Positions 6,965 through 15,192 of a DNA stretch of 64,000 bases are shown piece after piece; position 1 is the first letter of the stretch, and the number at the start of each line of letters is the position of its first letter. The stretch comes from Occallatibacter savannae (lineage in GTDB: Bacteria; Acidobacteriota; Terriglobia; Terriglobales; Acidobacteriaceae): NCBI RefSeq assembly GCF_003131205.1, contig NZ_QFFY01000004.1, positions 372,001 through 436,000 on the forward strand, in the 5' to 3' direction. The position numbers and the translations under genes are program-made. The notes beneath the pieces were generated by a model. The model was not told where the DNA came from. It saw only the letters and a program-made list of their open reading frames with translations, and did no database searches.

Positions 6965-9142
6965 ATGTGTCGAAGACCTTTTCGGATTGACGTGCGCGCC
7001 GTGATTGCTGCCGGCGCGTTTTTCTTTTTGAGTGTTGGAACGGTTGCGATGGCGCAGTCGGGCGATGGCGCGGCGCAGAACAGTCCGGATCGGGCGCACA
7101 TTGAAGAGGTGCTTCGCGGGTTGAACCGCGGACGGGGAGTGGGGCAGGTGGCGATCTCTCCGGATGGGAAGCGGCTGGCGTGGATAGAAGGCGGACGCGG
7201 AGGCGGAGAGATTCGGGTTGCCTCGCCTGAGGATTTGTCGAAGAGCCAGCGGGTGACGGCGGCGGCGACTCCGGAGCAGCATTGCGCGGAAGGCGAGCTG
7301 ACATGGGAGCCGGATTCCAAGGCGCTGGCATTCTTTTCGAGTTGCGGCGATCAGGCGGGGCGGCAGGAGGATCTGTATCTGTCGCGGCTGGACGGGAGTC
7401 CGGCGAAGCGGCTGACTGCGGCGAAGGGATATGTGCATGAGCCGGCGTTTTCTCCGGACGGGAGCAAGATTGCGTTCCTGTATGTAGAAGGCGCGACGCG
7501 GCCGGCGGGAGCGCTGGCGGCGATGAAGCCTGCGGCGGGAGTGATTGGCGAGGACAACGTTGAGGTGCAGCGAGTGGCGATGGTGGCGGTCGACGCTTCG
7601 GCTGCTGCGCCGACACAGGTGAGCCCGGCGAATCTGCACACGTATGAGTTTGACTGGGCTCCGGATTCGAAGGGGATGGCGTATGTTGCGGCTGAGCCAC
7701 CGGGGGAGAACAACTGGTGGGTGGCAAGGCTGTACACCCAGGCGCTGGAGTCCCAGGTACCCAAAGGCGAGGGACCCTTCGACAAGCTCAGGGCAGGCTC
7801 TGGGGCACCCAGAGTAGTGTTGGCTCCGGCGGAGGTGGCTGGTCCCTTGCATGGACTGCAGATTGCGGTGCCGCGGTGGTCGCCGGATGGGAAGTACATC
7901 GCGTTCATCGGCGGTCTGATGAGCGATCAGGGGTCGACGGGCGGTGATGTGTGGATGGTGAGCGCGTCGGGCGGCGAGCCGCGGGATCTGACCGCGGGGA
8001 GGCCGACTTCGCCGGCGTGGGTGGAGTGGGGGAGCAACGATTATCTGTTTGTAAGCGAGCTGGCGGGTGGGAACAGCCAGCTGATTCGGATGAAGGTGGA
8101 TGCAGATGTAAGGAGCGGGTCGAAGCCTCCGTCGTTCGGATCCCCGATCTTTTCGATTCCTGGCGGCGTGGGAGACGGGCGGTTGTCGCACAGCTTGTCG
8201 AGCACGGCGGATCGTTCGGTGTTTGTGTTCACGGCGAGCAACTTTGAGCATCCGACGGAGATTTACGGGGCGAAACCGGGAACGGTGATGACGTCGGGGC
8301 TGGAAGGCGTGATGCAGCTGTCGCACTGGAATGACGGGGTGAAGCCGGGATGGGGGAAGGCGGAGTCGCTGAGTTGGAAGAGCGACAGCTTCAGGGTGCA
8401 GGGGTGGCTGCTGTTTCCGAAGGATTATGACGAGCACAGGAAGTATCCGCTGATTGTTGAGGTGCATGGCGGACCTGCTGCGGCGGCAATGGCGCGGTGG
8501 GGCGGCGGCGGTGGGATCAGCGGTGTAGCGCTATCGGCGCTCGGGTATTTTGTGCTGATGCCGAATCCGCGGGGAAGCTTTGGGCAGGGAGAGGCGTTTA
8601 CGCAGGCGAACCGGAAGGATTTCGGGTACGGCGATCTGCGGGATATTTTGGCCGGAGTGGATACGGTGGAGGCGAAGTACCCGGTGGATTCGGATCGCGT
8701 GGGAATCACGGGCTGGAGCTACGGTGGGTTCATGACAATGTTTGCCGTCACGCAGACGCAGCGGTTCAAGGCGGCGGTGGCGGGAGCGGGGTTGTCGAAC
8801 TGGCAGAGCTACTACGGGGAGAACTCGATCGACCAGTGGATGATTCCGTACTTCGGGGCGTCGGTGTACGACGATCCGGCAGTGTATGCGAAGAGCTCCG
8901 CGATCAACTTTATCAAGAAGGTGAAGACGCCGACGCTGGTGGTGGTCGGGGACCGGGATGGGGAGTGTCCGGCACCGCAGTCGTATGAGTTCTGGCATGC
9001 GTTGAGGGATGAGCATGTGCCGACGGAGCTGGTGGTGTATCCGAACGAGGGACATGGATTTGTGAATCCGGAGCATCGTCGGGATGTGATGGACCGGGCG
9101 GTGGAGTGGTTTGAGAAGTACATGGGGAAAGGCAGGGATTAG
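6965..9142 (+). CDS. Secreted S9 prolyl oligopeptidase-family peptidase
   Basis: The 725-aa protein starts at the ATG at 6965, followed by a signal peptide ending near AMA-QSG. A propeller domain (SPDGKRLAW, SPDGSKIAF and SPDGKYIAF blades) precedes an alpha/beta hydrolase with Ser in GWSYGGF (about 582), Asp in VVGDRDGE (about 660) and His in NEGHGF (about 695). It degrades peptides in the periplasm. About 18 residues of the propeller (VPKGEGPFDKLRAGSGAP) are encoded by a family A repeat inserted in frame. A longer frame from 6542 is antisense to the M50 gene and rejected. Confidence 0.92.
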   Translation: MCRRPFRIDVRAVIAAGAFFFLSVGTVAMAQSGDGAAQNSPDRAHIEEVLRGLNRGRGVGQVAISPDGKRLAWIEGGRGGGEIRVASPEDLSKSQRVTAAATPEQHCAEGELTWEPDSKALAFFSSCGDQAGRQEDLYLSRLDGSPAKRLTAAKGYVHEPAFSPDGSKIAFLYVEGATRPAGALAAMKPAAGVIGEDNVEVQRVAMVAVDASAAAPTQVSPANLHTYEFDWAPDSKGMAYVAAEPPGENNWWVARLYTQALESQVPKGEGPFDKLRAGSGAPRVVLAPAEVAGPLHGLQIAVPRWSPDGKYIAFIGGLMSDQGSTGGDVWMVSASGGEPRDLTAGRPTSPAWVEWGSNDYLFVSELAGGNSQLIRMKVDADVRSGSKPPSFGSPIFSIPGGVGDGRLSHSLSSTADRSVFVFTASNFEHPTEIYGAKPGTVMTSGLEGVMQLSHWNDGVKPGWGKAESLSWKSDSFRVQGWLLFPKDYDEHRKYPLIVEVHGGPAAAAMARWGGGGGISGVALSALGYFVLMPNPRGSFGQGEAFTQANRKDFGYGDLRDILAGVDTVEAKYPVDSDRVGITGWSYGGFMTMFAVTQTQRFKAAVAGAGLSNWQSYYGENSIDQWMIPYFGASVYDDPAVYAKSSAINFIKKVKTPTLVVVGDRDGECPAPQSYEFWHALRDEHVPTELVVYPNEGHGFVNPEHRRDVMDRAVEWFEKYMGKGRD
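7752..7812. repeat. Family A repeat inserted in frame in the S9 peptidase gene
   Basis: The stretch contains GTACCCAAAGGCGAGGG, CCTTCGACAAGCTCAGGGC and GGGGCACCC, the same layout as the copies at 0.6 and 1.9 kb. The length keeps the reading frame open and adds a short loop between propeller blades. The CTTCGACAAGCTCAGG core is known from many unrelated bacteria as an interspersed repeat. Confidence 0.85.
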
Positions 9143-9545
9143 GGAACAGGGATTAGGAATTAGCCGCCAGTAGCCAGTAGCCAGTAGCCGGTAGCCGGTA
9201 GCCAGTAGCCGGTAGCCGGTAGCCAGCAGCCAGTAGCCAGTGGTCAGCGGTCAGCGATCAGAGATCAGAGACTGTGAATGATGGATCTGCTCGCCAATGA
9301 GGGTTTGGCTGAGTCTATGTAAATACAGACATTTGGGGGTGGGAGAACCCTGCCCTGATACACTTTCGTTTGGAGCAAATCGAGCGTGGTCACCAGACCG
9401 GCTGCATGGAACAGCGATATGCCGAAGGCCGGAGACCTGTGCGCGACCTTGGTTGGGCGCGGGGAAGACTCGCTTTTAACCCTCATTTTCTAACGAATTT
9501 GGATAGACCGTTCCGCGGTGGGATAGGGCGGGGCGGGGAGGATTC
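9143..9545. repeat. Degenerate tandem array of AGTAGCC units in a gene-free gap
   Basis: From about 9161 to 9240 units of 7 bases (AGTAGCC, GGTAGCC and AGCAGCC variants) repeat more than ten times, running into GGTCAGCGGTCAGCGATCAGAGATCAGAG. A short version follows kdsA at 1558-1580. The rest of the gap (9260-9545) shows nothing beyond a likely promoter region for the lipoprotein gene. Confidence 0.8.
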
Positions 9546-11981
9546 ATGCGGCGGTATCTGACGCTTGTCTTCATGTTGTTCCTGGTCATACCAGCCGGGA
9601 TTTCGTTTTCTGGCTGTACCCGCAATCCGGCCGGCAACTATTGCAACGGCCTGGGGTACGGGTTGAAGGATACGGACGTATACAGGATCGATCTGGAGCC
9701 AAAGACCACAGGGCTGTCCCTGGCGTTCGGACAGGAACAGCAGATCAGTGCTCCGCAGGCGTTCACGTGCAAGGGCTCGAACGCAAACGCATCAACCTAC
9801 AACTACTCGACCACCGATAACAAACTGGTTGACGTATCGCCGACGGGCAGGATCTGCGCTGGAACGTGGAATCGTAACTCGGGCGGCGGCATTCCGGACT
9901 TTACGATCTGCAATCCGCCCAACCCGGCGCCTTCCACGAACGGGCTGCCGTATACCTCTGCGTATGTGTCGGCCTCGGCGAATGGAGTGACTTCGAACCC
10001 GGTGCAGGTATTTGTTCATGCGACGGTGAGTTCGGTATCGCTGGCTCTGGCCGGGAATGCTCAGTGCTACTCGCAGGGAACGAGCACGCAACTTGACTCG
10101 GAGGCGTGCTTCTCGCAAAACGGGAAGCAGTACGAGTTCTGCGCACCGGCTTCGGTATCTCCGGCGAACTATTCTTGCGCACTGCCTGCCGGAGTGACAT
10201 CGGTGCCGGCGTGTTCGAGCTCGATTGGAACGCTGGCTTACTCGGTGAGCACCGGCGCAGTGGCGACGCTGAACGCAGCGACGAACCTGATCACGGCGGC
10301 GCAGCCTGGTACGACGGCGATTTCGGCTTCCATTGCCGGATCGGGGTCGTCAGCGGGCTACTTTACTACCTGCCCGCCCAAGTCGATCTCAGTGACGCTG
10401 AACGGCAACACGAGCGCCACGGTTACAAAGGGCGTGACACAGAATCTGGTGACGACCGTTGTGGACACAAACGGGAACACGATCTCCGGACTGACGCTGG
10501 ATTACCAGTCGACGAATCCGCTGGATATTTCAGTCGGCACGGCGGGGTCAGTGCTGGCTTCTTTCCCAGGTGCGGCATCGGTTTATGCAATCTGCCAGCC
10601 CTCGGTGTGCAATCCAGCGCCGATCAACCAGGTGGGGTTGTTCGGGACGGGAGTTCCGATTTCGAGCAATGCGGTGAACATCACGACTCCGGGAACAGCC
10701 AGTACGTATGTGTGGTTCGGAGCGCCGGGGCAGTCACAGTATTTTGTCCCGTACGATCTGGTGGGGAACTCGCTGGGATCGACGGTGCGGTTGCCGTATG
10801 TGCCGAATTCGATGGTGATGGACCAGGCCGGGACGACGATTTACTTCGGATCGTCGCACGCGCTGATGTCGTACACGACATCGAGCAACGTGGCGGCGAA
10901 TCCGCCGGACGTATCGGTGCCGGGAGTGGTGCTTGCGGTCTCCCCGGATAACAAGCAGGTGCTGATCAACGATCAGACCAGGCAGGTGTTCTACCTCTAC
11001 AACACATCGGGCTCGGTGGCGGCCACGTTCGCAGGTGTGGGAAGCGCTGCGCAGTGGACTCCGGACGCGAAGACTCTGTACATCACCGACAGCGCCTCGC
11101 AAGGAACCGGGCATAGCAATACGCTCTATGTGTACAACGCGAACACGGGGTGGACGACGTACGATTTGAGTTCGTCGGGCGGCGGCAAAAATCTGACGCT
11201 GGCGATTCCGAGCGTAGGCGCCTATATGAGCGGCAACCCAACGGTTGCACATACGTGGTGTCCTTCGGGGACGGCGAGTAACTACAAGAGCATTGTGTTC
11301 TATCCACAGGGTGACTCGGTGCCGACGCAGACGGATGTGCTGGCGACGACCACCGACGGGCAGCACGTGCTTGGTGCGGCACTGGTAGGGGGCGGAGTGC
11401 AGCTCTCCGATATCGGCGTTTCGATCCCGTTTACCACGGGAAGCGGAACGACGACGGGCGGGTCATCCGGGGCCGTGAATTTGCCGGATCCTTGTCCCCA
11501 GACGGGTTCGCAGTTGAATCCGCTGGTGCTACAGCACACGCTCAATCAGATCGGCGTGAACGGGATCAATGCGACGGCACTGAATGCGATTGTGACTTCT
11601 CCAGCGCAGAATCTGGCGTTCCTCACGTACAACGGGACAACGCCGGGCGGGACACTGCCCTACTATGTCCCGGGCGCGAAGGGAACGACCGGAACGCTCA
11701 ACTACATCACGCTGACCGGGGGGAATGCAGTACTGGCGCCGGTGGCGGGGACGTTCAGCCTAGACAACCAATATTTCTTCGTGTCGACGGCGGGAGATGA
11801 TTTGATTCACTTCGTGAAGACATCGACACTGACGGATACACAGCAGATCAATCCGGGGTTGCCGGCATGCAAACCGGGAAGCGATCCAAGCTGCGTGTTC
11901 AACAGCCCGACCACGACGCCGCCGGCTTCGGGGACAGTGCCGGCGACAGTGATCCTGGTGAAGCCGAGAAATACGGTGTAG
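9546..11981 (+). CDS. Lipoprotein with Ig-like and beta-propeller regions
   Basis: The 811-aa protein has a lipoprotein signal with lipobox FSGC (Cys about 24), so it is lipid-anchored in the envelope. Residues to about 380 are Ser/Thr/Asn-rich with Big_2-like stretches (ISVTLNGNTSATVTKGVTQNLV). From about 390 propeller-like repeats follow (PYVPNSMVMDQAGTTIYFGS, VLAVSPDNKQVLIND, WTPDAKTLYITD). Several Cys-containing insertions are present. Acidobacteria have many such proteins; the ligand is unknown. Confidence 0.8.
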   Translation: MRRYLTLVFMLFLVIPAGISFSGCTRNPAGNYCNGLGYGLKDTDVYRIDLEPKTTGLSLAFGQEQQISAPQAFTCKGSNANASTYNYSTTDNKLVDVSPTGRICAGTWNRNSGGGIPDFTICNPPNPAPSTNGLPYTSAYVSASANGVTSNPVQVFVHATVSSVSLALAGNAQCYSQGTSTQLDSEACFSQNGKQYEFCAPASVSPANYSCALPAGVTSVPACSSSIGTLAYSVSTGAVATLNAATNLITAAQPGTTAISASIAGSGSSAGYFTTCPPKSISVTLNGNTSATVTKGVTQNLVTTVVDTNGNTISGLTLDYQSTNPLDISVGTAGSVLASFPGAASVYAICQPSVCNPAPINQVGLFGTGVPISSNAVNITTPGTASTYVWFGAPGQSQYFVPYDLVGNSLGSTVRLPYVPNSMVMDQAGTTIYFGSSHALMSYTTSSNVAANPPDVSVPGVVLAVSPDNKQVLINDQTRQVFYLYNTSGSVAATFAGVGSAAQWTPDAKTLYITDSASQGTGHSNTLYVYNANTGWTTYDLSSSGGGKNLTLAIPSVGAYMSGNPTVAHTWCPSGTASNYKSIVFYPQGDSVPTQTDVLATTTDGQHVLGAALVGGGVQLSDIGVSIPFTTGSGTTTGGSSGAVNLPDPCPQTGSQLNPLVLQHTLNQIGVNGINATALNAIVTSPAQNLAFLTYNGTTPGGTLPYYVPGAKGTTGTLNYITLTGGNAVLAPVAGTFSLDNQYFFVSTAGDDLIHFVKTSTLTDTQQINPGLPACKPGSDPSCVFNSPTTTPPASGTVPATVILVKPRNTV

Positions 11982-12004
11982 CGGGAAGTCAGTTCCACAA
12001 TGAG

Positions 12005-12030
12005 AAGGCCGGCGTGATGCCGGCCTTTTT
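12005..12030. terminator. Bidirectional terminator between convergent genes
   Basis: AAGGCCGGC (12005-12013), loop GTGAT and GCCGGCCTT (12019-12027) are followed by a T run. The hairpin sits between the stops of the lipoprotein gene and the minus-strand gene at 12048. Confidence 0.9.
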
Positions 12031-12047
12031 CGTTTTGCGGAGCGAGA

Positions 12048-12416
12048 TCAGTTGGCGGGTTTCTCAGCGCCTTCCTTTGCTCCGTTCACGGCGCCCTTGG
12101 TCGTGCTCTTCGTTTTGTTCCAGACTTTCTTCGTGCCGTGAGCTGTTGCGTGCGCGGCTCTCTTCGTGTCCTGTTCCGTGGTGGTCGCAACCTTCTTTGT
12201 TCCGTTTTCGGTTGCGTGAGCGGCTTTGACGGTGCCCTTCTTTACAGCGTGTCCCGTGTCCTTTGCTGCGTCTTTTGTGTCGTGGCCGGCTGCTTTCAGA
12301 TCCTGCTTGGCGCTGCCGTCCTGTGTTGGGGAATACGGTTGACTCCATCCGAGAGCTGACGTTAACACCAGGGCTGCTCCCAGAAACTTGGCAGTGAGAG
12401 TTCGCTGTATATGCAT
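12048..12416 (-). CDS. Secreted LEA-like Lys/Ala/Thr-rich repeat protein
   Basis: The protein has 122 aa from the ATG at 12416, with a signal peptide (LGAALVLTSALGWSQ). The mature part is a run of 11-13-residue amphipathic units of the form HDTKDAAKDTGHAVKKG, HATENGTKKVATTTEQ and HATAHGTKKV. This resembles late-embryogenesis-abundant or apolipoprotein-like helices, which are disordered until dried or membrane-bound. An envelope or desiccation role is inferred from composition only. An upstream ATG at 12455 would extend it without a signal. Confidence 0.7.
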   Translation of the reverse strand: MHIQRTLTAKFLGAALVLTSALGWSQPYSPTQDGSAKQDLKAAGHDTKDAAKDTGHAVKKGTVKAAHATENGTKKVATTTEQDTKRAAHATAHGTKKVWNKTKSTTKGAVNGAKEGAEKPAN

Positions 12417-12527
12417 GGTTTCGGGAGCATATAGTGCGGCAGTGCCGACAGACAAGACTGAATTTCAGAGCGGGTCGAGGCGAGATGCAGGCGGGAGTTT
12501 AGCGGGGCTGCACGATAGAATCAAAGC

Positions 12528-13397
12528 ATGATCAAAGGGATTTCCATTCTTCGCCGCGCCGAAGAAAAGGCTGTTTATGAAAGGTTGAGCAGCTTTTTCT
12601 CCGCGATTGGATTTGCGCCGGGAGCGGGATGGAAGGACGCGGTCAGCACGGGCGCGTCGTTTCTGGCGCCCCTGGGAAATCTCGAATTTGTGCACGGGAA
12701 GTTTCCATCGGTTGCGGACGTGATGTTCGAAGTGACTTCGCTGGATCAGGCTTATCAGGCCGCTGAGCGATGGCTGCGAGCGAACGGTGGAGACGCGGCG
12801 GTGAAGCGGCTCGGCGAGCCGACCGACTCCGATTGGAAGGCGCGGCTTTTTACCGTGGAGCCGGAGCCGGGATTTGCGTTTACCTTCTGGGCGTGGACAG
12901 ATCCGCTGCGGGGCAAGCCGATTGCGATGGAAGGGGATCTGTCGGCAGAGGGGATGAAGTTCGCGATCGTGGTGGCGCGGTGGAATGCGGTGATCACGGA
13001 CCGGCTGCTGGAAGGCGCGCTGGACGCGCTGCTGCGGAGCGGGGCGAAGCGCAATGACATCCAGATTGTGCGCGTGCCGGGAGCGTGGGAGGTTCCGGCA
13101 GCGGCGACAACGATCGCAGAACAGAAGAAAGTGGATGCAATTGTGACGCTTGGGTGCTTGATTCGCGGAGAGACGGCGCATTACGAGGCGATCTACAACG
13201 AGGTTTCGCGCGGGATCGGCCAGTCGCAACAGGATACAGGTATTCCGCACGGATTTGGCGTGCTGACGTGCGAGACGCTGGAGCAGGCATTGAATCGCGC
13301 GGGGATCAAGGCGGGGAACAAGGGATTTGAAGCTGCGTCCGCGGCGATCGAGATGGTGAGTGTGAAGCGGAAGATCGCGGAAGGTGGGCAGGCGTGA
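12528..13397 (+). CDS. ribH: Lumazine synthase with an N-terminal VOC-like domain
   Basis: Residues of about 138-285 are a complete 6,7-dimethyl-8-ribityllumazine synthase (EGDLSAEGMKFAIVVARWN, GALDALLRSGA, VPGAWEVPAAA, GCLIRGETAHYEAI with the active His, GVLTCETLEQAL, NKGFEAA). It forms the riboflavin precursor lumazine. RibH alone is about 150 aa; here about 135 residues precede it and look like a glyoxalase/VOC domain (YERLSSFFSAIGF, DVMFEVTSLDQAYQAA, ARLFTVEPEPGFAFTFWAW). No good ribosome site separates the parts. The gene overlaps nusB by 4 bases. Confidence 0.9.
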   Translation: MIKGISILRRAEEKAVYERLSSFFSAIGFAPGAGWKDAVSTGASFLAPLGNLEFVHGKFPSVADVMFEVTSLDQAYQAAERWLRANGGDAAVKRLGEPTDSDWKARLFTVEPEPGFAFTFWAWTDPLRGKPIAMEGDLSAEGMKFAIVVARWNAVITDRLLEGALDALLRSGAKRNDIQIVRVPGAWEVPAAATTIAEQKKVDAIVTLGCLIRGETAHYEAIYNEVSRGIGQSQQDTGIPHGFGVLTCETLEQALNRAGIKAGNKGFEAASAAIEMVSVKRKIAEGGQA

Positions 13398-13813
13398 GCG
13401 CTGGTTCGCGGAGGAAATCGCGAGAGCTGGCGATGCAGATGCTTTTCCAGGCCGAGATGGGGAAGCAGTCGCCGGACCATGTGAGGGCGACGTTCTGGAA
13501 ATCGGTGGATGCGACGGAGCCGGAGGTTCGCGGATTCGCGGAGGACCTTTTTCGTTCTGCGATTGCGAACCAGGAAAAGATTGATGAACTGATCTCGGCC
13601 AATTCGCGTCACTGGCGGCTGGAGCGAATGCCGGCCGTGGATCGGAACCTGTTGCGGATGGCAGTGGGAGAGATGATCGGATTCAAGGCGACGCCGTTCC
13701 CGATTGTGATCAATGAGGCGCTGGAGATTGCGCGGCGGTATGCGGCGCCAGAGTCGATCAATTTTCTGAACGGGATCCTGGACGCGATTGCGCATGGTTT
13801 GCTGCCGAAGTAA
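13394..13813 (+). CDS. nusB: Transcription antitermination factor NusB
   Basis: This 139-aa all-helical protein binds boxA RNA with NusE in rRNA antitermination. Diagnostic segments are RRKSRELAMQMLFQAE at the N-terminus, WRLERMPAVDRNLLRMAVGEM, and FPIVINEALEIARRYAAPES with FLNGILDAI at the C-terminus. The GTG start overlaps the ribH stop (GTGA), the common ribH-nusB pairing. Confidence 0.95.
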   Translation: MSAGSRRKSRELAMQMLFQAEMGKQSPDHVRATFWKSVDATEPEVRGFAEDLFRSAIANQEKIDELISANSRHWRLERMPAVDRNLLRMAVGEMIGFKATPFPIVINEALEIARRYAAPESINFLNGILDAIAHGLLPK

Positions 13814-14080
13814 CCGGGACCGGGGCAGCCGAGCGGAGTAGAATTGCGAAGCGCCGAAGTTGGGCGTTTACAACTGAATCAGGGCTGCCGGCGTCCAATG
13901 CCAGAGAGCCGGAAGGAAGGATTCCGAGGGCTAGCGTTTGGCTTGGGACGGCGCAATTCAAGCGGAAGCGAAGGTTTGCGGCGTAACATGGATTTTTGGC
14001 TGGCTCGGGCCTATTGGTGAACCCGGCAATCGAACCGTTGGCGGGATTTCGGCGTACTGAGCAGAAGAAGGAGATGGATT

Positions 14081-14476
14081 ATGAGCGAAGAGAACAATGG
14101 AGTTCAGGGAGTCGCGTGGTTTCTGGCCGGGCTAGGTGTAGGCGCGCTGATCGGCATTCTTTATGCCCCGAAGAGCGGCCGCGAGACCAGAGAAGATATT
14201 GCCCAGGGAGCCCGCGAAGGTAGTGAGTATCTTCGGGCGCGGGGTCGGCAAGCTGCCGATCAGGTAGGGCAGTATGTAGATAAAGGCCGCGAACAGGTGA
14301 ACCAGTACGTCGGCCGCGGACGCGAGATTGTAGATCGCGGGCGCGCGCAGTGGGAAGACTTTGTCGAGCGCGGAAAGAACATTGTGAACGACCAGACAAG
14401 CCGGGTTGGCGCGGCGGTGGACGCCGGCCGCGAGGCTTTCCAGGCGAATTCGCAGAAGTCAGAGCCAACTGCGTAA
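14081..14476 (+). CDS. YtxH-domain membrane-anchored protein
   Basis: The 131-aa protein has one N-terminal membrane segment ending in the YtxH signature (AGLGVGALIGILYAPKSGRE), then amphipathic repeats of about 11 residues (GQYVDKGREQVNQYVGRGRE, IVDRGRAQWEDFVERGK). GAAGGAG precedes the ATG. YtxH proteins are small envelope or stress proteins of unclear function. It is followed by a DUF948-like gene, a frequent pairing, so the two probably act together at the inner membrane. Confidence 0.85.
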   Translation: MSEENNGVQGVAWFLAGLGVGALIGILYAPKSGRETREDIAQGAREGSEYLRARGRQAADQVGQYVDKGREQVNQYVGRGREIVDRGRAQWEDFVERGKNIVNDQTSRVGAAVDAGREAFQANSQKSEPTA

Positions 14477-14608
14477 GAGTGATGGGAAAGAGCGCCGGGG
14501 CTGACTCTGTCGGTCCCGGCGATTCTTGTATGCAGGGATACCGGCGTTCTCTTGAGTGCGCGGAGACGCTGAACGAATGACGAACTTGAAGACTGCGTCG
14601 GTGCCGAG

Positions 14609-15127
14609 ATGAACTACAACAGCGAAACATTCTGGTTGATGATTTTTGTGGGCCTGACGGCGGTGGCACTGCTTGGGCAGTTCATCGTGATGCTGGCCGC
14701 TTTTTTCATGGTGCGCAAGAGCATCAAGACGGTGCAGGACGAGGTGAGTGACGTTCGCTCGACCGTGATGCCGATGCTGAACCGCTCAAAGGAACTGCTG
14801 GAGAAGGTCGCGCCAAAGGTGGAGTCAGTGGCGGCAGATGTCGCGGACATGGCGCAGTCGGCGCGCGAGCAGACGGCCCATATTCGATTCACAGCCGACG
14901 AGGTACTGGCGCGGGTGTACCGGCAGACCAGCCGTGTGGACAATATGATCACGAATGTTGCAGATGGCGTGGAGCACGCAAGTACGGTCGTCGCGGACTC
15001 GGTGACGAGACCGGTGCGACAGGTGTCGGCGGCGCTGGCGGCGGCAAAGGCCTTCCTGGGCGTGCTTGCGACGGGACGGCGACCGGAGCGGCAGGACGTG
15101 CCAACCGACCAGGACATGTTCGTCTAG
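14609..15127 (+). CDS. DUF948-like single-pass membrane protein
   Basis: This 172-aa protein has one membrane helix at residues of about 10-35 (LMIFVGLTAVALLGQFIVML), then a long helical segment like the DUF948/YtxG family (TVQDEVSDVRSTVMPMLNRS, LLEKVAPKVESVAADVADMA). The C-terminus is polar. It pairs with the YtxH gene 130 bp upstream. Confidence 0.75.
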   Translation: MNYNSETFWLMIFVGLTAVALLGQFIVMLAAFFMVRKSIKTVQDEVSDVRSTVMPMLNRSKELLEKVAPKVESVAADVADMAQSAREQTAHIRFTADEVLARVYRQTSRVDNMITNVADGVEHASTVVADSVTRPVRQVSAALAAAKAFLGVLATGRRPERQDVPTDQDMFV

Positions 15128-15172
15128 ATCGCTAGGCAACCTCGGACGTGGTGTACCGGCCTACAAGTGTTT

Positions 15173-15192
15173 GGTGTAGTCTCCTCTACACC
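15173..15192 (+). promoter_or_regulatory. Inverted repeat abutting the YncE-like start
   Basis: GGTGTAG (15173-15179) and CTACACC (15186-15192) are a perfect 7-bp inverted repeat with a 6-base spacer ending at the ATG at 15193. It could be an operator or an mRNA hairpin that hides the ribosome site (CTCCTC replaces a normal AGGAG here). No candidate regulator is adjacent. Confidence 0.5.

Noticed and set aside
6938..8467. 509-residue minus-strand frame
   Set aside because: Arg/His/Pro-rich antisense of the S9 peptidase; no domain pattern.
9161..9260. CRISPR-like array
   Set aside because: Units are 7 bases and contiguous with no unique spacers; no cas genes nearby.
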